Assembly: GCA_031216445.1 (NCBI GenBank)
Contig: CM062214.1
Location: forward strand, 13,091,501-13,155,500
Length of the DNA: 64,000 nucleotides
DNA from: Lateolabrax maculatus
Taxonomy: Eukaryota > Chordata > Actinopteri > Acropomatiformes > Lateolabracidae
Direction of reading: 5' to 3'
Both the position numbers and the translations under genes were made by a program. Shown here piece after piece: positions 15,601 through 26,408 of the stretch. The notes beneath the pieces were generated by a model. The model was given only the letters and a program-made list of their open reading frames with translations, had not been told where the DNA came from and ran no database searches. Within the stretch, counting starts at the first letter, position 1; the number at the start of each line of letters is the position of its first letter.

Positions 15601-18269
15601 AGAGATTCAAGTTGGGCCATCTCATCAGTGAGATTCTTGTTCTGCTCATTTATGATTTTCTCATGTTCCTGCAGATCATCAACTCTTGCCAAGAGATTTT
15701 CATTCTCTGCCTGTTTTTTCTCTGTTAGAGATTCGAGCAGGTCCATCTCAGTACTAATGATCTTATTTTGCTCCTTCAGAAAGTTCTCACTTTCCTCCAG
15801 ATCGTGCACTGCTGCCAACAGGTTTTCGTTCTCTGTCTGCATTTTCTTATTCAGGTGTTCAAGCTGGGCCACCTTCTGTAATACCTCATCTTCAACAGTG
15901 TGGTCTTGCTGAGACCCGTCTACTTGACACTCAAGGCCACACACTGCTGCCCTCAGCTGTTCAATTTCTGATTGTTTTTTGTTCATCAGAGATTCAAGTT
16001 GGGCCATCTCATCAGTGAGATTCTTGTTCTGCTCATTTATGATTTTCTCATGTTCCTGCAGATCATGAACTCTTGCCAACAGATTTTCATTCTCTGCCTG
16101 TTTTTTCTCTGTTACAGATTCGAGCAGGTCCATCTCAGTACTAATGGTCTTATATTCCTCGTTCAGAAAGTTCTCACTTTCCTCCAGATCGTGCACTACT
16201 GCCAACAGGTTTTCGTTCTCTGTCTGCATTTTCTTATTCAGTTGTTCAAGCTGGGCCACCTTCTGTAATACCTCATCTTCAACAGTGTGAAATTGCTGAG
16301 ACCCGTCTACTTGATACTCAAGGCCATACACTGCTGCCCTCAGCTGTTCAATTTCTGCTTGTTTTTTGTTCATCAGAGATTCAAGTTGGGCCATCTCATC
16401 AGTGAGATTCTTGTTCTGCTCATTTATGATTTTCTCATGTTCCTGCAGATCATGAACTCTTGCCAACAGATTTTCATTCTCTGCTTGTTTTTTCTGTGTT
16501 TGAGACTCAAGCAAGTCCATCTCAGTACTAATGGTCTTATTTTCCTCCTTCAGAAAGTTCTCACTTTCCTCCAGATCGTGCACTGCTGCCAACAGGTTTT
16601 CGTTCTCTGTCTGCATTTTCTTATTCAGGTGTTCAAGCTGGGCCACCTTCTGTATTACCTCATCTTCAACAGTGTGAAATTGCTGAGACCCGTCTACTTG
16701 ACACTCAAGGCCATACACTGCTGCCCTCAGCTGTTCAATTTCTGCTTGTTTTTTGTTCATCAGAGATTCAAGTTGGACCATCTCATCAGTGAGATTCTTG
16801 TTCTGCTCATTTATGATTTTCTCATGTTCCTGCAGATCATCAACTCTTGCCAACAGATTTTCATTCTCTGCCTGTTTTTTCTCTGTTAGAGATTCGAGCA
16901 GGTCCATCTCAGTGCTAATGGTCTTATTTTCCTCCTTCAGAAAGTTCTCACTTTCCTCCAGATCGTGCACTACTGCCAACAGGTTTTCGTTCTCTGTCTG
17001 CATTTTCTTATTCAGGTGTTCAAGCTGGGCCACCTTCTGTAATACCTCATCTTCAACAGTGTGGAATTGCTGAGACCCGTCTACTTGACACTCAAGGCCA
17101 CACACTGCTGCCCTCAGCTGTTCAATTTCTGCTTGTTTTTTGTTCATCAGAGATTCAAGTTGGGCCATCTCATCAGTGAGATTCTTGTTCTGCTCATTTA
17201 TGATTTTCTCATGTTCCTGCAGATCATGAATTTTTGCCAACAGATTTTCATTCTCTGCCTGTTTTTTCTCTGTTAGAGATTCGAGCAGGTCCATCTCAGT
17301 ATTAATGGTCTTATTTTCCTCCTTCAGAAAGTTCTCACTTTCCTCCAGATCGTGCACTACTGCCAACAGGTTTTCGTTCTCTGTCTGCATTTTCTTATTC
17401 AGGTGTTCAAGCTGGGCCACCTTCTGTAATACCTCATCTTCAACAGTGTGGAATTGCTGAGACCCGTCTACTTGACACTCAAGGCCATACACTGCTGCCC
17501 TCAGCTGTTCAATTTCTGCTTGTTTTTTGTCAATCAGAGATTCAAGTTGGGCCATCTCATCAATGAGATTCTTGTTCTGCTCATTCAGAATCGTCTCATT
17601 GTCCTGAAGACTCTGCAATGCTGCCCTCAGCTGTTCAACCTCAGTGTCTTTTTTCTCTCTGAGAGATTTGAGTTGGTCATGTTCAGTTGTAAGGTTGTCA
17701 CTTACGATATTATCATTTTCCCGTAGATCATGCTCTGCTGGTACCACCCTCAGCTTATCTCTCAGAGATTTGATCAGAACCAGCTCAGCAGTCACATTTT
17801 CATTCTCCTGACTCAAAACCAACCTCTTGTCATCCAGCTTTCTTATGTAAGGGTCATTTTGCTCCTTGACACTTTCCCCCTTGGACAGAAGGTTTGAGAC
17901 CCTGGTCATTCCTTCCTTAGTCTCTGTGTTTCCACTGATCAACTCCTGCAGCCTGATATTCTCATCCCACAGATTAGTTATTTCCAGTATCCTAACCTCC
18001 AACTGGGAGTTGACCTCTTTCCATTGGCCATGCAGTTTACTGAGCTCATCATGGGAATTTAGCACTTGTTTTCTAAGGTGGGTTATGTTTGCCCTCGCTT
18101 CTTTTAACTCCAACTTAAGTGTCTTTACCTCTGATTGGATTTCCAGCCCATTACCTCTTTTTAGAAGCTCCCGTGGCTCAGGTATGTCCTCTATCTCTGA
18201 CATATACAGGCGGGATTCCTCTGATTTCTCCAGACCGCACAGAGAGGGATCAAAATTTAATTCAGCCAT
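12615..18269 (-). CDS. Intronless giant coiled-coil protein with C-terminal membrane anchor and KASH-like tail, 1,884 aa
   Basis: One uninterrupted frame of 5,655 nt. I chose the ATG at 18269 (MAELNFDPSLCGLEK) because it has a strong context (A at -3, G at +4); the frame extends 9 codons further only to a GTG. Residues 1-230 form a unique, mostly coiled-coil head. Residues about 229-1389 are nine 129-aa coiled-coil repeats (QAEIEQLRAAVYGLE, GSQQFHTVEDEVLQKVAQLE and similar). Diverged coiled coil then leads to about 20 short PQQLET units (about 1600-1811), a basic stretch (RSLWRCCAKGLLK), one hydrophobic segment (about 1830-1856) and a 28-residue tail with three Cys ending CTVPHPF. It is therefore probably a tail-anchored protein with its coiled coil in the cytoplasm. 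The tail resembles KASH peptides in size and pattern. I do not recognise the family. It sits head-to-head with bmal2. The lack of introns suggests a retrogene or a single-exon orphan gene. Confidence 0.8.
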   Translation of the reverse strand: MAELNFDPSLCGLEKSEESRLYMSEIEDIPEPRELLKRGNGLEIQSEVKTLKLELKEARANITHLRKQVLNSHDELSKLHGQWKEVNSQLEVRILEITNLWDENIRLQELISGNTETKEGMTRVSNLLSKGESVKEQNDPYIRKLDDKRLVLSQENENVTAELVLIKSLRDKLRVVPAEHDLRENDNIVSDNLTTEHDQLKSLREKKDTEVEQLRAALQSLQDNETILNEQNKNLIDEMAQLESLIDKKQAEIEQLRAAVYGLECQVDGSQQFHTVEDEVLQKVAQLEHLNKKMQTENENLLAVVHDLEESENFLKEENKTINTEMDLLESLTEKKQAENENLLAKIHDLQEHEKIINEQNKNLTDEMAQLESLMNKKQAEIEQLRAAVCGLECQVDGSQQFHTVEDEVLQKVAQLEHLNKKMQTENENLLAVVHDLEESENFLKEENKTISTEMDLLESLTEKKQAENENLLARVDDLQEHEKIINEQNKNLTDEMVQLESLMNKKQAEIEQLRAAVYGLECQVDGSQQFHTVEDEVIQKVAQLEHLNKKMQTENENLLAAVHDLEESENFLKEENKTISTEMDLLESQTQKKQAENENLLARVHDLQEHEKIINEQNKNLTDEMAQLESLMNKKQAEIEQLRAAVYGLEYQVDGSQQFHTVEDEVLQKVAQLEQLNKKMQTENENLLAVVHDLEESENFLNEEYKTISTEMDLLESVTEKKQAENENLLARVHDLQEHEKIINEQNKNLTDEMAQLESLMNKKQSEIEQLRAAVCGLECQVDGSQQDHTVEDEVLQKVAQLEHLNKKMQTENENLLAAVHDLEESENFLKEQNKIISTEMDLLESLTEKKQAENENLLARVDDLQEHEKIINEQNKNLTDEMAQLESLMNKKQAEIEQLRAAVYGLECQVDGSQQFHTVEDEVLQKVAQLEQLNKKVQTENENLLAVVHDLEESENFLKEENKTISTEMDLLESLTEKKQAENENLLARVHDLQEHEKIINEENKNLTDEMAQLESLMNKKQSEIEQLRAAVCGLECQVDGSQQDHTVEDEVLQKVAQLEHLNKKVQTENKNLLAVVHDLEESENFLKEENKTISTEMDLLKSLTEKKQAENENLLTRVDDLQEHEKIINEQNKNLTDEVVQLESLMNKKQSEIEQLRAVVYGLECQVDGSQQDHTVEDEVLQKVAQLEHLNKKMQTEDENLLAAVHNLEESENFLKEENKTISTQMDLLQSLTEKKHAENENLLARVHDLQEHEKIINEENKNLIDEMAQLESLMNKKQAEIEQLRAAVYDLECQVDGSQQDHTVEDEVLQKVAQLEHLNKKMQTENKNLLAAVHDLEESENFLKEQNKIISTEMDLLESLTEKKQAENENLLARVDDLQEHEKIINEQNKNLTDEVAHLESLRERKRGEIESLRTTVRDLQCQVKEAQEVHRDKDEVIQKLSNVASLKEEKQAEVKRLRIALHDLQEKEDFLNEQNMRAAAELARLESVTEKQYEENKSLKTTVRDLKYQLEEVMQLICNKDELITKQNREIAYKQQVIDELNIHSNDMKQLIQDLKDQLQMWHEEEILTGIDFSEECRILAGNAEQPDSPEQQRDDSLLDTPTAEPQQLETQAAEPQQLETPAAETQQLETPAAARPQQLETPAAEPQQLETPAAAEPQQLETQAAAEPQQLETPAAAEPQQLETPAAETQQLETPAAAEPQQLETPGAEPQQLETPGAEPQQLETPAATEPQQLKTQAAEPQQLETPAAEPQQLETQAAEPQQRETQAAEPQQLKTPAAAEPQQLETPAAAEPQQLETQATEAPAAGVQTRSLWRCCAKGLLKAGLHVGITTVGLLIPVGILAATLAADFNTNRNCLDSAFLMLKPYCNSQCTVPHPF
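12836..13470 (-). repeat. Short tandem repeat coding for PQQLET units
   Basis: About 20 tandem copies of a 27-33 bp unit read 'cagctgctgaggttctgctg' on the plus strand and encode variants of (A)AEPQQLETP/QA on the minus strand. Units of 9, 10 and 11 codons alternate, so the number of Ala residues varies while the frame is kept. The array forms the Pro/Gln-rich linker before the membrane anchor. Copy number is likely to vary between individuals. Confidence 0.9.
14103..17585 (-). repeat. Nine tandem 387-bp coding repeats
   Basis: The span from the first to the tenth NEQNKN-type boundary is 3,483 bp, exactly nine units of 387 bp (129 codons). The units are nearly identical at the DNA level. Variation is confined to a few positions, such as GSQQF versus GSQQD, ECQ versus EYQ and MNKKQA versus MNKKQS, and the variants are shared between non-adjacent units. 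Diverged relatives of the unit flank the array on both sides. The unit size is a multiple of three but not of seven, so the heptad phase must be reset inside each unit. Confidence 0.93.
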
Positions 18270-18486
18270 ACTTACCTCAGGAATTAAGTTGTTCACAGCC
18301 TTTTAAACGACAGAATAAATTCAGCTGAGATACAAGTTACTAGTTAATAGTTACGTACCTGTGATTAGTTGTTCTTCCTATCGGCTTTCGTCAAGTCTCT
18401 CAGAAGTCCTCAAAATCCTACAGACATCTGTAGATTTAGCTGAAAGAAATTCTCCAGCTAAGTTAGCTGCTGGACACCGCTATGCG

Positions 18487-18494
18487 TGACGTCA
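18487..18494. promoter_or_regulatory. Full CRE palindrome (TGACGTCA)
   Basis: A perfect cAMP-response element about 220 bp upstream of the coiled-coil gene start codon. A second perfect copy follows 55 bp further upstream. This is the binding motif of CREB/CREM/ATF proteins; function is inferred only. Confidence 0.55.
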
Positions 18495-18541
18495 TGGTGA
18501 CATCGTGACAACAACGCCTCTCATCTTCTCGTCTGCCTTTG

Positions 18542-18549
18542 TGACGTCA
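18542..18549. promoter_or_regulatory. Second full CRE palindrome (TGACGTCA)
   Basis: The partner of the site at 18487, in the roughly 1.2-kb gap between the divergent start codons of the coiled-coil gene and bmal2. It lies much nearer the coiled-coil gene, so that gene is the more likely target. Confidence 0.55.
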
Positions 18550-18587
18550 TCACATTCTACGACACCACAGAACTACTGGGGCCATTC

Positions 18588-18638
18588 AAAAACAAACAAA
18601 CAAACAAACAAACAAAATAAATAAATAAATAAATAAAT
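18588..18638 (+). repeat. (AAAC)n then (AAAT)n simple repeat
   Basis: A run of AAAC units passes directly into AAAT units, as in the poly-A end of a retroposed sequence or a compound microsatellite. Confidence 0.9.
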
Positions 18639-19161
18639 ACTGGCGCCATCCAATGCTTGTTATCATGGAGGATTGTAGACATTCGTACTTGCTGAGTACT
18701 TTGATTATGGCGGGGAAATGCATAACTGCACATTAATAATGCTACACCTTCCAAAGAAGAATGGACCAGCAGATTAAAGGAAGTTTATTAAGTTAAAAAA
18801 TACTTACACTACTCATAAAGACGAATAAAAGAGATAAAAACCTTTCACTCATTTATTACACATATTTTTTAGGCCTATGAAATGTAGTAATACTGAAAAA
18901 TGAATGTTTATGTTATGTCTTAATGCAAGTTAATGTTAATCCACCCACTTTTCATTATTGATCTAACTTCCTTTTTCATGAACTTTGATCGCTTTTCTTT
19001 TGCTCTTCTGGAATACATTCGAACTGAATCGAATGTATTCCAGATAAAATGAAATCTTTTAAGAATCCATTCTTCATCTCTTCATAAGGCAGATCGTCAG
19101 AGAGATGAAGCCGCGGCGGTGACTCCGGTGCGCCGGTAGGAGGAGACTCTGTCTTCCGCGT

Positions 19162-19180
19162 CCCCCCCCCCCCCCCCCCC
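19162..19180 (+). repeat. Homopolymer of 19 C upstream of bmal2
   Basis: An uninterrupted run of 19 cytosines lies in the GC-rich bmal2 promoter region. It is a likely site of length error in sequencing and of length polymorphism. Confidence 0.9.
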
Positions 19181-19440
19181 AGCTCTCCATACTGTCCTGA
19201 TTGCACCGTTCACAGCCACCTTTGTGCACGTTCCTGCGCCCTCTCCCTGTTTGTTTTTTTTTTTTTCTCTCCTCTTTTGATTCTTCGCCAAGGCAAAATA
19301 AGACAATCGCACACCATTCTGCCGCCGCCTCGGCTCCCCCCCCCCCCACAACGTGTCCAATTAACACAGCGACGTCGCGGAGCAGCCGACCGCCTCATCC
19401 ATGCATTGGAGTCCCGGGCCCCAGCGCACCGGCTCCAGCC

Positions 19441-19549
19441 ATGTCGGCCAGGGACGCAGCGGCTGGCGGCGGTGACGGAGCGGCGGGCGAACCGGCAGGT
19501 AATCGAAACACCGCAGGAAAGCAATCAGCCTGAACGCGGCCCGACCGTC

Positions 19550-19580
<31 letters not shown>

Positions 19581-22500
19581 CTGCGTGGGCGACATGTCGA
19601 GATTCACCACAGAGAGAGAGAGAGAGAGAGAGGGAGAGGGGGGAAGCGCCGCAGTGTGCGCGTTTGTTGACCGTAAATTTCCTGCTTTCCGAAACTAGGT
19701 CAGTAGATCAGTGGAGCAAACTCGCCCTGTGCGCCGTTTATGTAACTTGTGCGCGACGTTGTTTGCCACCGCAGCCGGCGCTCCGTGCAGCGCGCGGCTC
19801 TGCCTCTCCTCGTCTCCGGGAGTCATTTTGCACTTCGCGTGTGGCGTCTGCTCGACGTCGGACCCGAACCACTGAACCGGGCAGATCTTAGCTTAGCAAT
19901 GGCAGCCGGGCCTGTTTACCGGGGCTAGCGGTCGGAGACGAGTCCGCCGGAGGAGGTCCCGCGGCCCGGGACAGTCTGTCACCGCGGGCGTTGTTAGCGG
20001 TGGTAGTAGTCCGTGCTGTCGCGGTGTGCTGGACTGACATTCATGCTCCCTGGTGTAGGCCCAGCTGGCCTAAATAACTGTGCGGTCGGTCGACTTGACG
20101 GACTAATGTGAAGCGGGACGAAGCGGGCGTTACTGTAAACTGCCGCGGCTGCACCATTTCAAGGTCTCCTCTCACACGGACTGCGTCTCCGCACGTCGGA
20201 AGTCTTCTCGGCGGCTGTTTTTAAGTCTTGCCTGGATTTAAACAGTCGAACAACAACAACTTCATTCCCCCAGCGACATTAACACAGTTGTAAACACTCT
20301 CAGTACAGTGCCCCCTCAATGTAAACATATACCCATAACATATGCTATGAGCTTTAAGTTCGCAAGATATGTAAACATTTTTTTTTTTTTTTTAAATGTT
20401 TCTGATAAATGGATGCCCTGAGGGAGCAGCCGGCAGTCTTGTTTGTCATGCCCTGCAGACCCCTGATCAGACAGCAAACACTGTCCACCCGCTGATCACA
20501 GTTTTACAGAGCCCCACATGTTGGTGCATATGCTTTCTCAACACCCCAAGCAAACGATGAAGACCCAGTCTGGTCTTGTACTTAGTGCGTGATGGATATA
20601 TCCGATTCCATTTGGCAACTTGGCAACAAGAACCTGCTTCTGCTGCAGTTCAACAGCTTAAATGGAGGAAACCAGACTTACTTGTGACAAACACTAGTGG
20701 TTGAAACTAATCATAAGTAAAGCTGCGATGATTAGTCCATTAATAATTATAAAAAAATATAAATTAGACAGATGATTTACTTAGTACCCGATAATTACAA
20801 TCTGATCATTTGGTCTATAAATGTCAAATAATAGTGAAACGTGTCCAGGTTAATGTCATCATATTGCTTGATTTGTTTGACATGTTCATTGAAGTGCCAA
20901 GTCAGGATGCTGCAGTGGACCCTTCACCATGACTATAGGTAATTAGTAATCTACAGAGGAATTTTATTTTCTACTTTTATGTGAGTAGTTTTCAACACAA
21001 ACAGTCCTGTACCATGTTGAAATTACCAATATGTTTGCTGCGCAGAATATTCTAGGACTCTCTTCTCCATGTCCATATTCAGATTGCTTTACAGTAGAAC
21101 ATGATTTTTCCTGCCAAACAACACAAAAAATGGTATTAAATCAGCATGTAGTTAACTGTAATAACTATAATAGCTATAACTATAGTGGGATAAACGTTTA
21201 ATGGTGACTTGAGTGTTCAAGCCATTGAGTTGGCATCCGTCAAAGATTGTGGACTTACTGGGCAGATCCCAGGTGTTGTGTGTGTATGATTAACTTACTT
21301 AATGTGAAGTAGTTGTGTACAGGGTAGCTCATGACCTAGTTTGACCACAGAGCTCAGCTCACCATTTTTTCTTCCAGTCTAGCATGTCTTTGGCCAATGC
21401 TGTTTTGCACGTAATATTTTCGCATTGCTATAAATACATCTGCAGTTTTTCCAAAGAAAGTGATGGCTCAAAAGTGAGGAAGGTATAATTTGAAATTCTT
21501 ATGTGATAAACCAATTAGCCATTTTCTCGTGATGCTGTTACTGTGTGACATTGTGAGTAGGACATACAGCTCGTGGTTTTATCTAAGTGCAGCAAATATT
21601 CATTCAAAGATTGAGTGAATGAGTACATTAATGAAGAGGCGAGCAGTAGTGCAGGATCGTGGGAGTTGGCAGAGGGATGTGTGTATGGCCTGATGTCCAG
21701 TCATCTAGTTGCCTTCTTTGTAAACTTGTAATCCAACAGATCTTGAAGCGGGATTAAAAATCAGGTTGTTGCTGATCTGATAATGGCTATTTAGGTCACA
21801 GGGACTGTGGAGCACAGTTGAAAATAGGTGTGAAGGACATCGGCCGCATTTGTTCTGTCTCGTGCCGTTCTCTTGAGTTTCTCTCCCACACATACTTACA
21901 CACTGAGGACATGGCTAAATCACAGTCATGGCAGCCCCGCGTCTTGCCAGAATAGACGACTCAACGGCTGTTGAGATATACAGAGGGAGGGAGCTGAGCT
22001 GCAATATTTTGTCGGTAGTCTCTGAACAGCTCCACAACAGCAGCGTGGGCTTTAATAATATCTCTTAACACATGCCTGCATCCATTCAAATATTCAGGCA
22101 TTGAGAGCACGCAGGATTCTGTTTGACGGCTGACTAGCACTGATGGATTGTTTTCAGCTGGGGTGAGATGAAGGGCTAAAAGGATTAGTTGATTAGTCCT
22201 TCACTCATGAGCCATGGAGAGTATACAAGTTTCCATTGCAGCTGAGGTGACAGCAGGTGATTTCACTGATTAACAATCAGTGTTCAGTAAAATCTCCTGC
22301 TGTTGTCTTCGGTTGGAAGGAGATCTCCATGGCACATGAGGGACATTTTTTTCCCCTGTGTCTGCGTGGGTTCTCTCCGGGTACTCAGGCCTCCTCCCAC
22401 AGTCCAAAGACACGCAGGTTAGGTTAATTGGTGACTCCCTGACCCAGTCCACGGTGTACCCTGCCTCTCGCCCAATGTCAGCTGGGATTGGCTCCAGCCC

Positions 22501-25500
22501 CCCTGCAACCCTCTAAGGAGAAGCGGTAGAGATAATGGATGGATAGGCCATACAGAGAAGGTACACACTATGGTTGAATACCTTTATACATTCTCATCAA
22601 AAAACTGAGCCAGAATGAAACACAAACCTAGAAATGCAGCAAATAATCAACATAAATAGAAAGCCATTGTCAGTACCCACACAGACTGTTAGGGGGCAAA
22701 AACAAGCAATTTGAAAACATCGGCTTTGCTGTGATGAGCGTATTCATTTCACTATTTTGTAGATCAAATTAATAAGCAAATAGTTGAAATTCATTTTTGG
22801 TTGCACCTCTAATTGAATGTGTAATTAACATTTGCATTATGTTTTTGACCTCAAACCCCTGTAATAACGATGCTGATGTAGCCTGCTGTGCAGAGAAACT
22901 TCTCACTCACAGCTACACCAGAACAACCAGTTTTCTCATTGTTCAGAGGCTTGGACTAAGTAAGCTGATGGGGTTTGCTGCACATTTGCTTACCTCACCA
23001 AGAATTTACTTGATGCTCTGAAGATTTCGGCTGTTGGCGTTTTAGTCACAAACCAGCAACCGCTAACCCTTTAATATTAAAGGCCATCATTTGAATGTAG
23101 AGAATTTCAGCGACGTTACATCAGATTCTTCACAACTTAACACATTTTAGATGAGCGTGATAAAGTATCAGATATAATATGATAATAAGAGAAATTTGAA
23201 CAGATAGAGTGTCGTCTCCTCTTTATTAACACTGTTCCTGCTACTATGTAGACTGATATGGGGCCATTTTAAAGGAGTGGCTGTTTGTGAGCTCCTACCA
23301 AGATCATTGTTATCATGCTTGGGCAAGTTGTGGATATGATATGGATATTCTTTATCACTTACATCTGAAAAAGTGCAATGTGACTTATGGTTTATTGCAT
23401 TAAATGCAGTTCTGCAAGGAACCATATTGTTGTGCTTTCAAATGAGATCAACTCCCCACACCGGCGACCAGTTACAGCTCATTGTTTCTTGTGTGTTTCA
23501 GAAGATGTGCTGGTTGAGGAAAACCAGTGCAGTTCTATGTCTTTGCCTAGCCTGATGATGCCGTCCTCAGCTGCTGGCATGTCCTTGAGCATGGATATGC
23601 CCCGGAAGCGCAAGGGAAGCATGGACAACCAGTAAGTAGGGTGATTCATGAATCCAGTAACCTAAATTGATGCTGATTGCTATTGATAACTCTGGAATTT
23701 TCTTCCTAGTGATACAAAATCTTCAGCCATCCTCGATGCAGATATGGAAGATGACCAAAACGGGTACTGTGTGCTTATTAGCGACTTTCAGAACCGACCT
23801 GTTAAGTCTGTGCTATTGTGCATTTGTATATTGTTGCTTGGCATAAATATATTTCAAATGTGTGTATTTCTGCTTTTCAGGTCAGATGGAGAGGACCAAC
23901 ATGTAAAAATTAAATGCTTCAGGTAGGTTATATTTGACGCCACCACATTTAGAACATTTCTATGTTCTTGTAATAATATTATTATTATTCTTAAAATGTC
24001 CATTGTTGAAGACCACTAAAATTTAGGATATGCTAAAAAGCTCTACTTTAAACTTTAGATCTTCTAAATTATTAATTATTTCATGTCTCTGCAGGGAACC
24101 ACACAGCCAAATTGAGAAGAGGAGACGGGACAAAATGAACAACCTTATTGACAAACTATCAGCCATGATCCCTACTTGTAACCCCATGTCCCGAAAGCTG
24201 GATAAACTCACTGTGCTCAGAATGGCTGTGCAGCACCTCAAATCTCTCAAAGGTACCATGTCAATCGATGGCCACTGGTATTAAAAAATAATCTACCATG
24301 ACTTTGTCATCTCTGATGCATTCAGTTAATTATTATGTTAATTATTGTTATGATAACCATGTTCTCCCCAGTACAATGTTACTTTTGGCTATTGCTGAGA
24401 TTTGGTAACAAAAAAACATCCCATTCATTTGGTCACACTATCCGGTAGGTTGTAAGCAAGCCAACAATTTAGTCAAATTGTGTATGAGCACACACAACAT
24501 TTTGGTATTAATCCCCCTCTGTAAACGGTGACAAATTGTGACAGTTTGGGTAGTAATTTTACTATTTGCCTAATTTTCACATAATTTTGGCTAACCAAAA
24601 GGTTTGTTAAAAATGTTCTAAACCTGCATGACTACCCCTGTCTCATGCCCCATCTGACTTGTTATTAGCAATTTTACCTTGTTCCCAGATCTCAACATTC
24701 AACGTAGTGAGTACAACATTATAACTGATAAAGTAAATGGCCTAAACCTCTGAAAATAATATCCAGGGTGTAATAAACTGGAATTGTTCTTTAAATCTAA
24801 TGTCTAAAATGTAATATTGTAATGTCACATGGGACTGGCTCTGTATCAGTTTGGTCTCTGTTTTCAGGTTCAGGAAGTTCTTTTTCTGAAGCAAACTACA
24901 AACCGTCATTCCTTCCCGAAGAGGAGCTCAAACACCTTGTCCTCAAGGTAAACATACCATTGAACAAGGCAACTGACTATATATGTGCTCACAATTTAAA
25001 AAACTGAAACTACAATGGGATACCTTTTTTCTTTTTAAAATAATTACTTCAATCAACTGCTAAGTGATCTTAATACAAAGTTAAGTTCATAATCTGTCAG
25101 TCACTGGAGGATGTCTTAAACGTTATATTCAGAAGCCATCGATCAGGCTATAAACTTATGATAGCAACAGTCCCCTGCTTTACTGTGGGATCTGTTCATC
25201 GGAAAGGCTGTTCTAGTTGATGCACTGAATTTTCATGATAATAATTTTCATGAACATAATTGACTATGTCATCACATTGGATCCCCCTATTGTCCCCCAT
25301 GTTTCTTTGTTGTGCAGGCTGCAGATGGGTTCCTGTTTGTAGTGGGCTGTGATCGTGGGAAAATAGTTTTTGTCTCAGAGTCCGTCACGAAGATATTAAA
25401 TTATAGTCGGGTAACGCTTTTACATTTGTTACTGTATCTGCAGCATCCTTGTTCATGTGAAACCCCGAAACACACCAGATGGGTTGCGTTGTCTTGGCAC

Positions 25501-26371
25501 CGGTGTTAATGGACTAGAACCCACCAGCACGTGTGTGGGCCTTTAGTGAAATATTTGGCATCATGTGCATAGATTTCATAGAAGTACACTTTAGAAATAC
25601 AAACTTGATGGTTATATTTGCATTATTTAATTAAAAAGGCATATCAGTATGTTTTTACTTTATATAAGTTAAATATATTAGCCCTGAAAATGAAACATAT
25701 TGTATTTTATAATTAAAACCATGATACCATAAATAAAACAAAAAAAATAGTTGCCTTTATGGATTATGATCAAAAGATATTCTAGTGTTACTTATAATAC
25801 ACTTGAAATCCTGATAGATCATTTAGATTTTTTCAAAAATGCCACATTGCAATTTGAAATCCTTAGTTTGACACACATGATTAAAACAAAGATGTTGGTG
25901 CATACAAATTATTGTTGTGCATTGTAATGTAAATATAAAATATTTTTGATTACTGCCATTAAAGGTCATTCATAAACTGACCTTCAAAAAAGCTTTGAGA
26001 AATGAACCGTTGCTTTTTGTACCTTCTTATTACTTAAATCCAAATGTCCTCCATCTCTGCCTCACTCAGTATCTGGTGTGTTCCGGGGCCAAAAGTCCCC
26101 AATCAGTAAACTTTGTTAAATTTGTTATTTGTCAGCAGGAATTGTCTTAGATGTCGAATGGTTTTCACATTTCTTTTTATAGATGAGTTTGATAAGTTGT
26201 TTGTTGTGCCTACAGGCGGAGCTGATTGGACAGAGCCTGTTTGATTACATACACCCAAAGGACATGGGAAAAGTGAAGGAGCAGCTGTCAGCTTCTGAAT
26301 TATACCCTCGTGAACGGCTAATAGATGCTAAAAGTAAAGCAGTTACTTTTGTGTGTGTGTGTGTGTGTGTC

Positions 26372-26408
<37 letters not shown>

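Noticed and set aside
14103..17585. Regular repeat array considered as a CRISPR or satellite
   Set aside because: The unit is 387 bp, coding, near-identical throughout with no spacer pattern, and lies inside one long frame in a eukaryotic locus.
18270..18296. Nine-codon amino extension of the coiled-coil protein starting at GTG
   Set aside because: The only codon there that could start is GTG, and the downstream ATG at 18269 has a strong initiation context.
19097..19610. Several overlapping long frames on both strands around the bmal2 start
   Set aside because: They follow from GC-rich promoter sequence, poly-C and (CA)n/(GA)n runs; no frame has a family signature.
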